A stretch of 64,000 bases of DNA from Xenoacremonium recifei. Taxonomy: Eukaryota; Ascomycota; Sordariomycetes; Hypocreales; Nectriaceae. Position numbers and translations under genes: made by a program. The notes below the pieces were generated by a model. That model searched no databases, was not told the origin of the DNA, and saw nothing but the letters and a program-made list of their open reading frames with translations. The DNA is taken from the NCBI GenBank assembly GCA_012184525.1, contig WOFQ01000026.1, positions 310,001 through 374,000 on the forward strand. Direction: 5' to 3'. Positions 1-11,447 of this stretch are shown piece by piece. The first letter of the stretch is position 1, and every line of letters begins with the position of its first letter.

Positions 1-2
1 AC

Positions 3-518
3 CCCGATAATCTAACCGACGAGGAGATGACACTGAAAGGCATTGAAAACTCTATCACCGTCATGACCGATGACATGCTCGCGGCCTATGCCTCAGCGCA
101 ACTTATGATCAGCAAGTTCAATCAGTCCGTGACAGCAGAAAGTCGTGTCGCAGCCATTGCATTCGGCGAAACAAATTACTGCATCGCTGTGTTCGCGGTC
201 AACGCCGCTGTTGTTCTGCTTTTCGTTATTGAAGCGCTCCGGACACGATGGTGGAGAGGATTGCCGAATTTGAACATTGCAGACCTTCGACATCTTGTCG
301 TGGCTGCGTCAGAAGGCGGATCGGGTCTGGGAAGAGCAGGGTTTGGACAGGAAAAGAGGATGGGAGAGCTTCAGGTGAAGTGTAGTGAGACAAGTGATGG
401 ACGATTTGCCATATTTTTAGATGGTGAAGGAGAGAAGACGCCGATGGTTGAGTACTCGTTTGGGAATTTGCGTTGGGACAAGAGACCAGGATCACCGCCG
501 CCACCAGGCATGATATAA
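3..518 (+). CDS. C-terminal part of a membrane protein (5' end outside window)
   Basis: The frame is open from the left edge to the stop at 516-518, so the start lies outside the window; the first internal ATG is at 27. About 171 residues are visible. They contain one clear membrane segment (CIAVFAVNAAVVLLFVIEAL) followed by a basic RTRWWRGLP boundary and a soluble tail with a Pro-rich end (GSPPPPGMI). I do not recognise the family; it resembles the many fungal proteins annotated only as integral membrane proteins. It is convergent with the EBP-like gene. Confidence 0.6.
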   Translation, partial: PDNLTDEEMTLKGIENSITVMTDDMLAAYASAQLMISKFNQSVTAESRVAAIAFGETNYCIAVFAVNAAVVLLFVIEALRTRWWRGLPNLNIADLRHLVVAASEGGSGLGRAGFGQEKRMGELQVKCSETSDGRFAIFLDGEGEKTPMVEYSFGNLRWDKRPGSPPPPGMI

Positions 519-733
519 TGTAGAAAGAGAAGGAATGTCTAATGATCAATGATAACATGCCTATTCAGTTTCCTGGTGACATCATGTGTTTTGCGTCTGA
601 TTGGTACCTAAACGCTGTATAATGCGTAGTGCTCAATGCTCATACAATGATGCTACGAAGCATCTTAAACAACTCTCGAAAGCGCGTGGGCTTCGCTGAT
701 GATCCTTGTAAAGACTTGATCCGCCCGCAAGCC

Positions 734-1505
734 TTAAACGCTCTTAGCACGCTTCTCCATAGCATCGACCTTGGCGAAAGCCTTGGCCGTCTGTGAAGCA
801 CTCTTGACCAAGAGAAACAACGGAATGACAATCCAGAACGCATTGCACAGCACGTAGTAGGCCCAATAATACATCTGCTCGGGCCGGCAGTAAACGATCT
901 TAAACACCGCCTCGCTGAACGAGCAAGTAGCATAGTACAACACATCGCCATACAGCTGTCCGAGACTGATGATCATCTGCAGCGGGTGGCGCATAGGGTG
1001 CTGCTTGACGATGCAGTAGGCACAGGCGAAGGACATCGGACCCCAGAAGACAGCCGTTATGGTCTCCATACAGACAACGAACGAGTCCTGGGTGAGGTAG
1101 CGCGAGTCAGAGAGCGAGTATTCCTTCCAGAGCTGGCCGAAGATGTCGGTGCGGCTGGCCATATCGAGAGCGTTGTAGGCAAAGTAACCTACGAGAGTTA
1201 GCGGTGAACCTGCTCGCGATATCAGATCTGAGCAAAGAGCTCAACCTACCCTCAAAGAAGAGATGGATGAACCCGCAGAGGACAAACCACATCGTCGTCA
1301 ACGCCTCGCCCCTCGACAGATTGGGTCGGCTGCGCTTGGCAACGAAGTTGGTCACGGAGAAGATGACGAGGCATCCTGCACCGAAGATAGGGACCAGCTC
1401 TGAAGCCCGCAGCGTGTTCGCGGCGTAGGTCGGGAGGGCCACGCTGGGCGGGAAGTACGGGTGCGCCTCGGCCATATCGAGGGCTTCAGCCACAGTGACT
1501 ACCAT
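734..1505 (-). CDS. Emopamil-binding protein (EBP) family, sterol delta8-delta7 isomerase-like
   Basis: Two exons, 1505..1250 and 1188..734, with a 61-bp GTAGGT...TCGTAG intron; 236 aa. The join gives the family signature FFEGYFAYNALDMAS, then GQLWKEYSLSDSRYL. About five hydrophobic segments fit the EBP/EXPERA fold of the endoplasmic reticulum. Residues matching the known catalytic positions are present: His and Glu in IHLFFEG, Glu in CMETITAVFWGP, and Asn/Trp in NAFWIVIP. Family members isomerise the delta8 double bond of sterols; most fungi use the unrelated ERG2 enzyme for ergosterol, so the role here may be accessory or in meroterpenoid or sterol modification (inference). Family assignment is firm; the substrate is not. 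Confidence 0.88.
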
Positions 1506-2048
1506 AGTTCCGAATGTGAGGAAGGGAGGGAGAGTAACGGAGTGAGTTTGGATACTCGAAGTTGGGTTTCTTGGATGTTGATAAGATTGAGCTAAGTTGA
1601 AGAGTGTTGTTTTTGGGCGAAGAACACCGCTGGAAATAAACGTGCTAATCTAAGGGAAGCCGGAGCCCGCGCTCTCCGCTCCTGCCCATCAAAGTCCTAG
1701 GAAAATAACCCGTCTTCAAGCTTACACATACTTCCAATCCCTTCTGATTACTTTTGCTCTTCGGAGGCTTTGCCAAGTCGCCCTGGATCGCTTAAATGTG
1801 TGCTAGATTACCCCATATTGTGGTCCGGGACTGGGAGATCCGACATGGCCTCATCCTCGCAGCGCTAAATTAACCCCGTAACTCCCGAATACAGCGATAT
1901 CCGCTCTAGGTGATTGGGCAATTGAGTCGTATTCGTATGGATGCTTGCGAGACAGTTGCGACAGAGATAGCGAAACCAGGCTTCTATCCGGAGCATTCCT
2001 TCTATACATTTGTCTAGATTTCTAATACAATCGCTTAGAAGGATCCAA
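1506..2048. other. Intergenic, promoter side of the EBP-like gene
   Basis: 543 bp between the EBP-like start and the 3' end of the next minus-strand gene. No convincing ORF or repeat; it presumably holds the EBP-like promoter and the terminator of the neighbouring regulator. Confidence 0.5.
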
Positions 2049-3738
2049 CTAAAAGTCTACAGTTTCAGACAAAACTTCTCCGAAGAGTTCTGTTGGATCT
2101 TTGGGACACAGAACCATCCTCAACTCAACTTGCTTACGCTCCGCCGAAACCATCACCATCGTTTGCAGGACACGCTTCCCTTCGGGTATCCTCTTCAACC
2201 CTTCCCAGCTTGATACTGCTGGCAATTCCATGCCCTCTTTCGACCAGGTTTCCCAGGGTATCTCCTTTACCACAGCATTCTCCGGAAAGTCTGTGTTCTT
2301 GACGTCGTCAATCTCCTTCTCCATCCCTGCATATAACCCATCTTCCTCGACAGTCGCGATCTTCTTAGCAACTCCGGCGGCGCCCTCGCTGTTCCACATG
2401 CCTTCCTGCCGTCTCAACCAAAGCAGACGTGCGACGATCTTCCTTCGAAGTCGAGGATGTCGACATTTGAGCGCACAAATAAAGAGAGGGAGGGTCATGC
2501 CCGGCTCTAGGGTTATCCCACGTTGTACTTCGTCATCTTTCTGGAACGACAAGAGACAGTCGATACAGTCCAGCATGCGCTCGAAGTAGCCCAGATGACT
2601 GTCCCATCGTGTCTCAAGTCCGAAGCTTTTCACACTGATCAAGGCGCGAATGAGCGTGTGATACAGTAGGACGGATACCCGAGATGAACCATTTGCAAAG
2701 TGTTCTCTTTCAAAGATTTCCATCTGGGTCTCCCAATTCAACAACTCATCCTTAAGCTGTTCCCATAGTGCTTGACTTTTTTCGGGGCTGATCTTCTCAG
2801 CACCTAACGCTTCATCTAAGATGATGCATCGCCGCAACATCGCTATAAGCGTGGTTGCTGCTTGACCGTAACTCTCAATAACCCCTCCTTTCCGTACCTC
2901 AAAATCAGCATGTGCTAGCCATGTCGACTCTGTGAACGAGTAAGGCGCGCTGGAATCTGAAAAGGTCATTGCTCCCAGGTCCAGGCGCGTCAGCATCTCA
3001 GCGGCGTTCTTAGTGGACGGCTGATCCTTCAACTGGCGCAACAACCGATGCGCGGCACGGACGTGAACCTGGCTCTCCGTCCAGTTGCCCATGAAATTGG
3101 TAATCGACATTAAAGCCAGGCTCAGCGCAAGCAACGTCTTCGGATCCTTGAGGTCCTTGGCCCTGGAAATGGATTCGGCATGGCTCTCCATTGCCTGTCT
3201 CGAGAATGCAATAACTTTCGACGTATCAACGTCGTCGGAGCAAAGGAGCTCTCGCCGCCGGTGCAGCGCCCCGAGAGCAAGCGTCGCATGCCACACTGCG
3301 GGCTCGGAGTGCGCCAGCTGCAACATCTCCCGTGTCCAGAAATCAGACGGCATGAATGACGCCGTTGAAGGCGCTGTCAAACTGCGGAACACATCGAACA
3401 GCGGCATGCTGGTCGGACTCACAGAACGGCTGGCCACATCGCCGGGGTACACTGAGAACGCCTGAGAGACAGGGCCTACAACGCCCAGCTCCCGCACAGC
3501 CACAGCCAGCTGGCGTCGGGTCACCGTTGAGTCCTCTGGGAGGTAGCCATCGCACTGCCGCCTTGATGTGATGCAGCGCTGACAGGCTGGTTTCGCCTCG
3601 TCGCATTTGATGCGGCGAATCCTGGAAGTCGGGGTGGCTGAGTTGGTCGTGTCTGTCTGAGAGGGGGCCGATGAGATGGCCTATCCAGGAGGGGACTTAC
3701 CTGCACGTGATGCAGCCCGTGCCAGCTTTGCGCGGCAT
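2049..3738 (-). CDS. Zn2Cys6 transcription factor with fungal-specific C-terminal domain
   Basis: Exon 1 is 3738..3701 and exon 2 is 3621..2049, joined by a 79-bp GTAAGT...TTCCAG intron that interrupts the zinc cluster; 536 aa. The spliced N-terminus reads GCITCRIRRIKCDEAKPACQ and continues RCITSRRQC, the CX2CX6CX5CX2CX6C pattern of fungal Gal4-type DNA-binding domains. The rest is helical and resembles the Fungal_trans_2/DUF3468 region, including a segment like EPAVWHATLALGALHRRREL. It is nuclear and sequence-specific by family; the target is unknown. It is transcribed away from the NLR gene across a 790-bp gap. Start chosen as the ATG just before the zinc cluster. Confidence 0.88.
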
Positions 3739-4528
3739 TGAGGGTTGTTTATATCAGCTTACGGTGCAAATTCACGTTCAACAAGTCAGAAAAAAAATAT
3801 GGCCATGAATAGGTACATTTGAACATGATGAGCCTTGAAGGATTGAGTTGAACGCGGGTACTTAACGAACCGCCTGTGAAACAGCCCTATGAGGCTGTGT
3901 CAGCATCCATTTTAGTGGGCTCCATTCAGGATGGAACCTGGCAGGTGCATCCGAAGCCGCCAAGGAATTGTAGACAGGGCAATACTCTCTTCCATCGTCT
4001 CAGTACCGATACACGAAGCATCTTCATCCACCACCCTTTCCTCAGAAAGGCCGATGTCAAACTCTTCCTCGCTACCCAACGTCAATGTCACAGATAAGCT
4101 CCATGCATGGACGGCAGGATGCATGGTAGCTGGTGGCTGTCTGGCGGCTCATTGTCGCCATCAGCACCCAGCTTTGAGCAGGCTCGCGCTGCATTTGCAA
4201 CACCATGAAGGCCGAGTTTCCGAAGTAATGATACTGCATGCTTCTCGCAGAGCCTTTAACAAGTCCAACGAATCATGTCACGAAGCAGCACAGCTGCACC
4301 AGCTGTGGCTGGTCAGGCACATTTCAGCCAATGCGCCTCGCCCGCGGCCACACCCCTGGCCCAACCTGCATTTGGGGGCTGACTGATTGAAGAATCGAGT
4401 CTCGCGGAGCGCCCAAGTGGCCTCCCCTCCTTTTCCCCGATAATTCCAGAGCACCAGTCCAGCACTTGGAGTCTGGCACGCACAATCATCGAATAGTATC
4501 TCAAAAACCCTCCCAACAGCTCGTCGTC
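3739..4528. other. Divergent intergenic region between regulator and NLR gene
   Basis: 790 bp separating two divergent starts. Several overlapping short ORFs on both strands have no recognisable content and are treated as chance. No TATA box or named operator is convincing. Confidence 0.5.
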
Positions 4529-7526
4529 ATGGCGGAAGCCCTCGCAGGCTTGGGCGTTGCTGCTAGCATCGCCCAGTTTGCCATGATTGGGCTTCAAGGA
4601 GTCTCACTCATGCGGGAGGCTTATCAGTCCACCGGTGGCCTTCTGGAAAGGCATGATGAACTTCTGGCCATATCGAAAGACATACAACATCACTGCGAGG
4701 AGCTGGAGCGAGCCGAGACCGCCACAGCTAAACAACCCAGCAATAGCCAGATTTTGCCCATTCTTCAAAAGGCGCACAATTTGGCTACGGAACTAGAGAA
4801 AGAGCTCAATGCTTTGACGAGAAGTGCCGATGTCGGCTGCGCACCTAAACTTCGTCTATCTTTTCGAGCCTGGAAGAAGAACAGTAGAATTCAAGGGCTT
4901 CATCAAAGTCTTTCTAAGCTTAGGGAGGAGATTGTCCTCATCCTTCTTGCAACCGCCAAGTATGGAGTATATGCTCTCTCCAGCACAGCGCCACTAACCC
5001 AGTCCCAGACTGACACGTCCTCAACTCCTAGCCCAAGTTTCTTCCCTCGAGGTTCAGGTCCATGAACACAGTTCTCTGATGGCTCGAGATCTCGATGCAA
5101 TTCACCAGCGCATCGAGGCTTTGCAAGCCAACTCTGATCGGCCTCTCAGCGATAGCGACTTGGCTCGGATTGTAAATGAGATTACCACGTTAGCTAGCAA
5201 TGCTTTGCTCAGATTCCGGATAGAGGGTGTTCTTCAAAGTCTCCACTTCAAACAAATATCAGAGCGATTATCAGACATCCCAGAAGCGCATGCGAATACC
5301 TTCAGATGGAGTCTGGAGAGTAACCAGATCACACTCCCGACCTGGCTTGAAACAGGAACCGGGATCTACTGGATAAGCGGAAAGGCTGGGTCAGGCAAAT
5401 CAACTTTGGTCAAGTTCCTCACCAGGGAACCAAAGACGAGGGAGTACCTTGAGAAATGGGCTGATGGAAAGCACCTTTCTATCATGTATCATTTCTTCTG
5501 GGCTCCAGGGACTCGGTTGCAACGGAATCTCGAAGGGCTCTTTCGAACCCTATTGTTCCAAATCCTCATAACACACCCCCAGCTCACAAGCACCGTCTGT
5601 CCCGAAAGAACAGACACTGCTGGTTTCAAGCACTTGGAATCTTGGACATTGCAAGATCTCAAGCAATGCTTTGTTCGGCTTTCTTCCTTAAAAGCCCTGC
5701 CGGCCAAGTTTTGTTTCTTCATTGACGGCCTCGACGAGTTTCGCGGGAGCACCGAAGAACTTATCGCCATAATAAAAGCCATCTCGGGATGCTCCGATAT
5801 CAAGCTTTGCGTATCCAGTCGGCCGTGGCCCGAGTTTTGCGATGCATTCAACGACCGACAAGAAAAGCTAGATGTTCAAGATCTGACCAGGGACGACATT
5901 GTCCGCTATGTGGAGGACAATCTGTCACAAAGCAATCAATACGTGGCAATGAGGTCAAACTCGCCCCAAGACGCCAAATTTTTTCAGGACGATATTGTTC
6001 TGCGAGCAGATGGCGTGTTTCTTTGGGTGTATCTGGTAACCCGGTCACTCTTACGTGGCTTACAGTACGACGATGATATCCCAACCCTTCGAAGGCGTCT
6101 AGTAGCTTTCCCGCGAGAGCTGGAGGATTACTTCGAAAACATGCTGAAGTCTATCGATCCCATATATTATCAGGAAACAGGCCGGATTCTCAGCATTTTG
6201 ACGTTCTCAGAAGCCCCGCTGTCGCCGTACCTTGTAATGGCATGCATTTTTGTTTACCAGGATCTTGGAGATCTGAGTGACTTGTCGACAAATCCGGATC
6301 GGCCATCTCCATCTGGACGAAACCTTCCAAGAGGCTTCAATGACCCTAAGCACGCTGACTTTCGTACACCCGACGTGCCATACCCAGGTGATATTCCGAA
6401 AACTCCAAACAGGCGAAATATCCGGATAGTGAGTTCAACGAGAAGAACTACATGGGATGAGATTCTTGGAGACGAGGGCCAGCTTCGCAAGCAAATTGCG
6501 GTACGCTGCAAAGATCTTGTCCATATTTATGAGCCACCTGCCGGTGGCGATAATTATGACGGACGACATTTTGCGCGTGTTGGGTTCTTGCACCGAACAG
6601 TGCCAGACTTTTTGACAGGCCCAAGAATTACACGGATTCTAGAAGACCAAAGAGGGGTGGGGTTTCATCCCATACTGGCACTTGCACAAGCCCGGCTCTA
6701 TGCCTTTCTGCGATCCCGAGAGCTGGCAACAAAGTCGCTAATTGGCGATTCCGGTCAAATCAACAACCTTCTATGGGCACTTTCATTATGCAAAGAGGGT
6801 ATGGGGATATCTGGTCAGGGGGACGAGCGGATTTCAGACTGTCTCGGGTCCATGTTATACGATGGACCCCTTTGGAAGGAAATCGCGGCCGCACTTCAAT
6901 TGTCAAGATATCAGGTCCAGGATCCCGACTCCTTGCTCTATAGGCTCGGGCTTCTTTCGACTATCGAGGCCTCGAAGTCTATATTTCCATCGCCAAATGA
7001 GAGAGCTATAGAGAACCTCGGTGGTCTTAATGGGGTAAATTTGCTGGGGCCAGCCCTGTCCATCAAGCCCGACGACGAGGACTATCCGCAATTAAGGAGG
7101 GAGAATGATATCGACCTCGCCCAACTCAAGGACTTACTCGGCTGTCCTAAAGTGAAGGATTTCATCTTGTCATCGAAGCCGGGCTCCGGCTGGATGCGGG
7201 GTCTCGTCCAGTTGGTCCAGATACCTGAAGCATTGGGAGCGAATGTGTACGACGCGCTGGTGCTTCTTATTTCACAGGGTGCACCGCGGTACATTTATGT
7301 AGATAATCGCATCTTTAACCAAAGCCGAATATGGGAAGACGTGCTGGCCCCCGTGGAGTATAATACTCCTGATTCGCGTCTAAGGTCCGCGCCCTCTCTG
7401 TCTTTGATTGACACAACCAAAGTCCTGAGGCAGATACCAACGATCAACAGCAGAAGTCCTAACGGGATGGAGGACTTGTTCGTCTGTGAATATCGCACCG
7501 ACAACTATTACGCATTGCTTTTGTAG
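4529..7526 (+). CDS. NACHT-domain NLR-like (STAND) protein
   Basis: Exons 4529..4959 and 5009..7526, with a 49-bp intron (GTATGG, branch CACTAAC, CCCAG); 982 aa. The N-terminal ~140 residues (MAEALAGLGVAASIAQFAMI...) match the helical N-domain common on fungal NLRs. The NACHT ATPase follows: P-loop GKAGSGKST at about residues 268-276 and Walker B FFIDGLDEF at about 380-388, then sensor-like SSRPW. I see no ankyrin, WD40 or TPR repeats in the last ~400 residues, so the usual ligand-sensing repeats are absent or too diverged to see. Fungal STAND proteins trigger regulated cell death in non-self recognition; a similar role is inferred here. Start chosen at the conserved MAEALAGLG rather than the upstream open frame, which has no ATG. 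Confidence 0.88.
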
Positions 7527-7964
7527 GCTGAGCCAGTATAAATTTTGAGGTTTCGGTGAGCACACTGAATGGGGCTGTTGTCGAGGTACCGTTGTTCGCC
7601 AACGTCATTCACCTGTCAATTAGTTTGAGATATTAATTAACGAGCGTCGTTTGTCAGAATCAAGGATCGTTGGGAACCAGTGGTTGTTCGATGTCAACTC
7701 TTTCTCGCTTTTTAGGTCATTGTATCCTTTGCTAAGTTATTTATGACTACAAGTGTATGCTTTTTCAGCGCTCGATAGGCAATTCACGGTGTATGAGAGT
7801 GCATATAATGACTCCTCGTTTCTACTCTTTATGGAAAGACACCACTCGAAAAAGAGAAAAGTCTACTCCGAGTTATCACTCACCGTGCTCCTCTGCGAGA
7901 ACCTCACCCAAGCTGCCGACATCCTCAAACCCACGCCAATATATCCGCTGTCCTCAAGACCATC
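7527..7964. other. Intergenic between NLR and 2EXR genes
   Basis: 438 bp between two plus-strand genes, AT-rich in its first half. It presumably carries the NLR terminator and the 2EXR promoter. The overlapping 91- and 101-residue ORFs near its end look like chance. Confidence 0.5.
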
Positions 7965-9119
7965 ATGTCGGAGTTCAACAAGTTTACTTCGCTTCCAAAG
8001 GAGATTCAGTTCCACATCTGGGCTCTAGCTGCCCGCGAACCCATCCGAATCCTCAGACTTGACGCTCTTTTCCTATGCGACTTCGGCTGGGTCTCCTTGG
8101 GCGACAGCGAACCCCCAAACCTGGCGAAAGAATTCGCTATCTACGCCGGGAGATTCCAGGGAACACCGGAGGCCCCAAGACCCCCAAACCTTGTCTACCC
8201 ATCATCCTCATGCATCAACATCAGAAACCTAAGCCTTACATGCCGAGACGCGCGGAAGATCGTTCTGGAAGAGTACCCAGACACTATCTTCGTAGAAGAG
8301 CCTCGCCAGCCCACAGATATGCCAGAGGGGCTCCGAATCCCACTCGCGTGGCCAGTATACCGGATCCGCTGCAACTTCGAGACGGACATCTTCTGGTTTG
8401 ACCGCTTGCAAAGCTCGAAGTTGGTATCGACGAACGATCTCGAGCACGCCAGGAATATGTGGATTATCGGTGACTACCTCAAAAACGACTATGAGTTGAG
8501 TGTCTTGTTCCGGGAGGACCTGAAGCGGCGCATAAAGAACATCGGTATCTCAGAAGGATGGGGATATCTGAAGAATCTGTGGGGGTCGCAATATTTTAGG
8601 ATAACTCCTTGGATGACAGGTCCAGGTCCTAGGCCTCCCAGACACTTTCACGACGTGGTAGAGTGTATCCTGAGCGGTGCGCCCAATCTAGCGAACCTCT
8701 TCATCATTCCAGATGATCTAACGCAGACTGCGCCTCTCACCAAGCACAGTCTTCCCTCCCAAGCCTGGGAGGGACAGTTCCCGCCTGGAACTCCCACTTG
8801 GGCTCGGGAGCAGATCCTACAGATGCGAATGGCGTTCCATCGCATCGTGTATCGGCTATTCAGCCCAGCCTGTCGAAACATGGATCTCGAGGAGCTGTGT
8901 CAAGTCGGCAATGAAGCAGTCGCCGGACTGGAAGTGTTGGGGTCGAATAAGGAGGAGCGAATTGGTGTGCTCTCGCGGGCGGTGGAGGGAATGGGCTTTG
9001 ATGATACTTTGCCTCTATTGAGAACAGTCAGAGTCTTACCAAGAGACACCAAGTCGCTCCCGGCTGAGGGTGAAGAGGTAGTGTGGTTGCCCAGACCTGG
9101 GTACATTAGTCATTTTTGA
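7965..9119 (+). CDS. 2EXR-domain protein
   Basis: Single-exon gene of 384 aa with an ATG in good context. The N-terminus FNKFTSLPKEIQFHIWALAA is the signature of the fungal 2EXR domain, an F-box-like helical module found in large families in Pezizomycotina. NIRNLSLTCRDARKIVLEEYP also fits F-box-like proteins. The remainder has no recognised domain. Molecular function is unknown; such proteins are lineage-variable and often lie near HET and NLR genes, as here. Domain call firm, function not. Confidence 0.8.
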   Translation: MSEFNKFTSLPKEIQFHIWALAAREPIRILRLDALFLCDFGWVSLGDSEPPNLAKEFAIYAGRFQGTPEAPRPPNLVYPSSSCINIRNLSLTCRDARKIVLEEYPDTIFVEEPRQPTDMPEGLRIPLAWPVYRIRCNFETDIFWFDRLQSSKLVSTNDLEHARNMWIIGDYLKNDYELSVLFREDLKRRIKNIGISEGWGYLKNLWGSQYFRITPWMTGPGPRPPRHFHDVVECILSGAPNLANLFIIPDDLTQTAPLTKHSLPSQAWEGQFPPGTPTWAREQILQMRMAFHRIVYRLFSPACRNMDLEELCQVGNEAVAGLEVLGSNKEERIGVLSRAVEGMGFDDTLPLLRTVRVLPRDTKSLPAEGEEVVWLPRPGYISHF

Positions 9120-9197
9120 GAGCAATCAGCGATCAAGGTTAGTATGAGGCGCAATAAATAAAGTGATTCATTCATCATTGAAAGGGGTATCTATATA

Positions 9198-9971
9198 TCA
9201 CAGCTCATTCTCCTTCTCCTTCTTCCTTTTCGCCCGTAGAACTGAAGCGTGCTGCTTGGTGTGAAACTTGACATCGTCCGGACACAGCGGATTCCAAACA
9301 GTGTCGCAGACCTTGCACTCTGAGAATGCAGCTTGCGATGAGATGTTGAGAGTCGTTTGAACGGTGGGCGCGGGTTTCATCTTCTTCTTCTTTGGTTCGT
9401 AGTCGTCTTTCCTGTCCAGTTGGTTCGATATACTGTCTTTTCGGGTTTCCAATGGCGGTCTCCTTCGCTCTAATTCATCCTTCTTCCCATCACTCTTTCT
9501 TTTCCCAGTGTCTACTTGTTCTTCCGAATCTTGGTCTTCGGCTTCTTTCTCCTCGTCTGTGTCCAAAGCAGGCATCGAATTCCCTCGGAACTTCAGCAAC
9601 CTAGGTTTCCGCTTCACGTGTGGCCGTATCGCAGGCGGAGGCGACGATGGTGGTGTCGAGACTCGTCTCGTATCCTCGCTCTTTGGACTCGATGACACGG
9701 CAGGCGCCTTTGGCGGTATGGGCTTGAAGTAGCTCATAATCGAGCCCTTGCTGACGGGCTTGGGAGCAGTGCCAGCCGCCGTTCCTCCATCCTGCGACTT
9801 GCTCGGTAAACTCTCAGACGGAGAGTCATGCTCTGGATGTGGCGGGGGAGACTCGGCATCAGCGATGCGTCGCTTCTTTGCTGGGGCGTCGCCTCGAGCA
9901 TCGCGTGTCGGGGCCGATCGTTTGCTGTAGGTTCGGAGAGGTTTGGCTCGTGTTTGCGTTGGTGGACTCAT
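9198..9971 (-). CDS. ESCO/Eco1-type zinc-finger protein without acetyltransferase domain
   Basis: 257 aa, intronless. The first ~200 residues are low-complexity and basic, with runs such as KKRR and KKKKMK suggesting nuclear location. A PIP-box-like GSIMSYFKPI lies at about residues 77-86, with Lys rather than Gln at the first position. The C-terminal part, SSQAAFSECKVCDTVWNPLC followed by FHTKQH, is the C2H2 finger typical of cohesin acetyltransferases Eco1/ESCO. The frame ends about 20 residues later, so the GNAT acetyltransferase that normally follows is missing. It could be a stand-alone adaptor or a split relative. It is convergent with the 2EXR gene, 78 bp apart. Confidence 0.72.
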   Translation of the reverse strand: MSPPTQTRAKPLRTYSKRSAPTRDARGDAPAKKRRIADAESPPPHPEHDSPSESLPSKSQDGGTAAGTAPKPVSKGSIMSYFKPIPPKAPAVSSSPKSEDTRRVSTPPSSPPPAIRPHVKRKPRLLKFRGNSMPALDTDEEKEAEDQDSEEQVDTGKRKSDGKKDELERRRPPLETRKDSISNQLDRKDDYEPKKKKMKPAPTVQTTLNISSQAAFSECKVCDTVWNPLCPDDVKFHTKQHASVLRAKRKKEKENEL

Positions 9972-10553
9972 CCTGATTCACGCCTGAGGTTCGGTTAGGA
10001 AGGACTATTTATCCGTGGAGGCAGCTGTGGCGCACCGTTTTATTGACTGCGTTGTCATACTGACATGGTCAGGCTCGAAGATCGCGTCGGGTAGTTTCGT
10101 CAACAAAGAGCTACTTGATGTTTGGGGCCAGGCTCGGCGTGGGAGTTTGGCCACGGTTCGAGAATAGATCGTAGACTTCGAGGAGGATCTTGACCGGGAT
10201 CCTCGAGTCAGTGATTAATAACAGGGAAGCGGCATTGACAAGGGTTGAGTTGATGCTCAAAGATAATAAACTGATTGCCCCACCATGTGTCGAGACGCGT
10301 CTGGGCGCGTTTCCCTTATCGCGTTATCACATGCCACCATGGTTATGACGTTGCTCCATTCCCATACCAATAGCTTCTGAAGAATGCCTTCTACGAGTCA
10401 GGGATTGTGTGCGATAAAAAGCACTGCAAGATACCTTGGGTCTTCCAAGAAGTTCAAGGTCTGTCATTTTGAGTACTCAGCAAAGCACTGCAGTAGAGCA
10501 CGAGATCTTCGGGTAGACGCATTCAATGTCATCATTTTGCATGGACTCTAAGC
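9972..10553. other. Intergenic upstream of the ESCO-type gene
   Basis: 582 bp between two minus-strand genes. No ORF or repeat recognised; presumably the promoter of the zinc-finger gene and the terminator of Vma12. Confidence 0.5.
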
Positions 10554-11447
10554 TCAGTCTTTCTCCTGGACATCCGTCCCTCGCTTCCTCAGGGTATCAT
10601 TTGCATCATCCTTCTTCTCGTCCAGCAGTATCGTCTCGTCTTCATCTTTCCCTACAACCCACGTCTCCACCACCTCCTTCAGCTCCTTAACCGCAGCTTG
10701 CTTCTTCTTCGCCTCGCCCATCCGCCACATGTAGCCCGAATACACCACAACCTCTGCTATAGCAACCAATATACTGCCTCCCATAGTCAGGAATAACCGC
10801 GATGGCAGACTCCACCATCGTGCTGCAATCCAGAGCGTACCCGCTACACCCGCGATGCTGACTAGGAAGTTGATGATCAGCGTCACTTGCCGATGCACCT
10901 CGTTGAAGGCCACCTCATCGTCGCCCAGATCCGCCGCATTTATGGGCTTATTGACTTCGGCGAAGGCATGCGCCGAGTTGGGGAAGCGGTCGTTGAACGT
11001 CTCGGGTTTGGGTACCGGGTTCATCATGCGTTCGTAGGAGCGGGCTTCTTCTTCTCGGCGCAAGCGGGCCATGAGGGCCTTGTACTCTGCGGACTGCAAG
11101 TTGGTTAGTGACTGGTCATGAGATAATCTCTGATAGACTCCAAAACTCACAGGCTCTGGTTTGGGTGGTGGAGGAGGGATGTAGACATGGGCGCCGCGGA
11201 GGAGCTGCTCCAAGCTATATGCTGACTGCCCGCCAGCTTTGAGCTGCTTCCAGAGGTCGACGATCTGGCCATGAGATATTGGATTGCCGACTTTAAGTTC
11301 GTCTAATGACGGTTCATCCTTCTCGTCCGTCGTTGATTCGTGATGCTCTGCTGCTTCTGCTGCTTCTGCTGCCTTCTCGTCGGGTTTCGGTGTCGGCAGC
11401 TTCTGTAGGCCCTCGACGATAGAGGGCGTCATCGTGAGAAGAACCAT
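10554..11447 (-). CDS. VPH2: Vma12/Vph2-like V-ATPase assembly factor
   Basis: Exons 11447..11151 and 11093..10554; 278 aa. The 57-bp intron keeps the frame open, but GTGAGT, a CACTAAC branch point and TTGCAG mark it clearly, and removing it joins PPKPEP to SAEYKALMARLRREEEA as in the family. Two membrane segments (IINFLVSIAGVAGTLWIAA and LFLTMGGSILVAIAEVVVYS) followed by an acidic/basic tail match the ER membrane protein that, with Vma21 and Vma22, assembles the V0 sector of the vacuolar proton pump. It is divergent from COQ1 over a 512-bp shared promoter. Confidence 0.87.
   Translation of the reverse strand: MVLLTMTPSIVEGLQKLPTPKPDEKAAEAAEAAEHHESTTDEKDEPSLDELKVGNPISHGQIVDLWKQLKAGGQSAYSLEQLLRGAHVYIPPPPPKPEPVSFGVYQRLSHDQSLTNLQSAEYKALMARLRREEEARSYERMMNPVPKPETFNDRFPNSAHAFAEVNKPINAADLGDDEVAFNEVHRQVTLIINFLVSIAGVAGTLWIAARWWSLPSRLFLTMGGSILVAIAEVVVYSGYMWRMGEAKKKQAAVKELKEVVETWVVGKDEDETILLDEKKDDANDTLRKRGTDVQEKD

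Noticed and set aside
3931..4386. 151-codon plus-strand ORF upstream of the NLR gene
   Set aside because: Overlaps three other ORFs, no family features, sits in a promoter region.
11094..11150. In-frame reading through the Vma12 intron (a 297-residue version)
   Set aside because: Perfect donor, branch point and acceptor, and family continuity only after removal.
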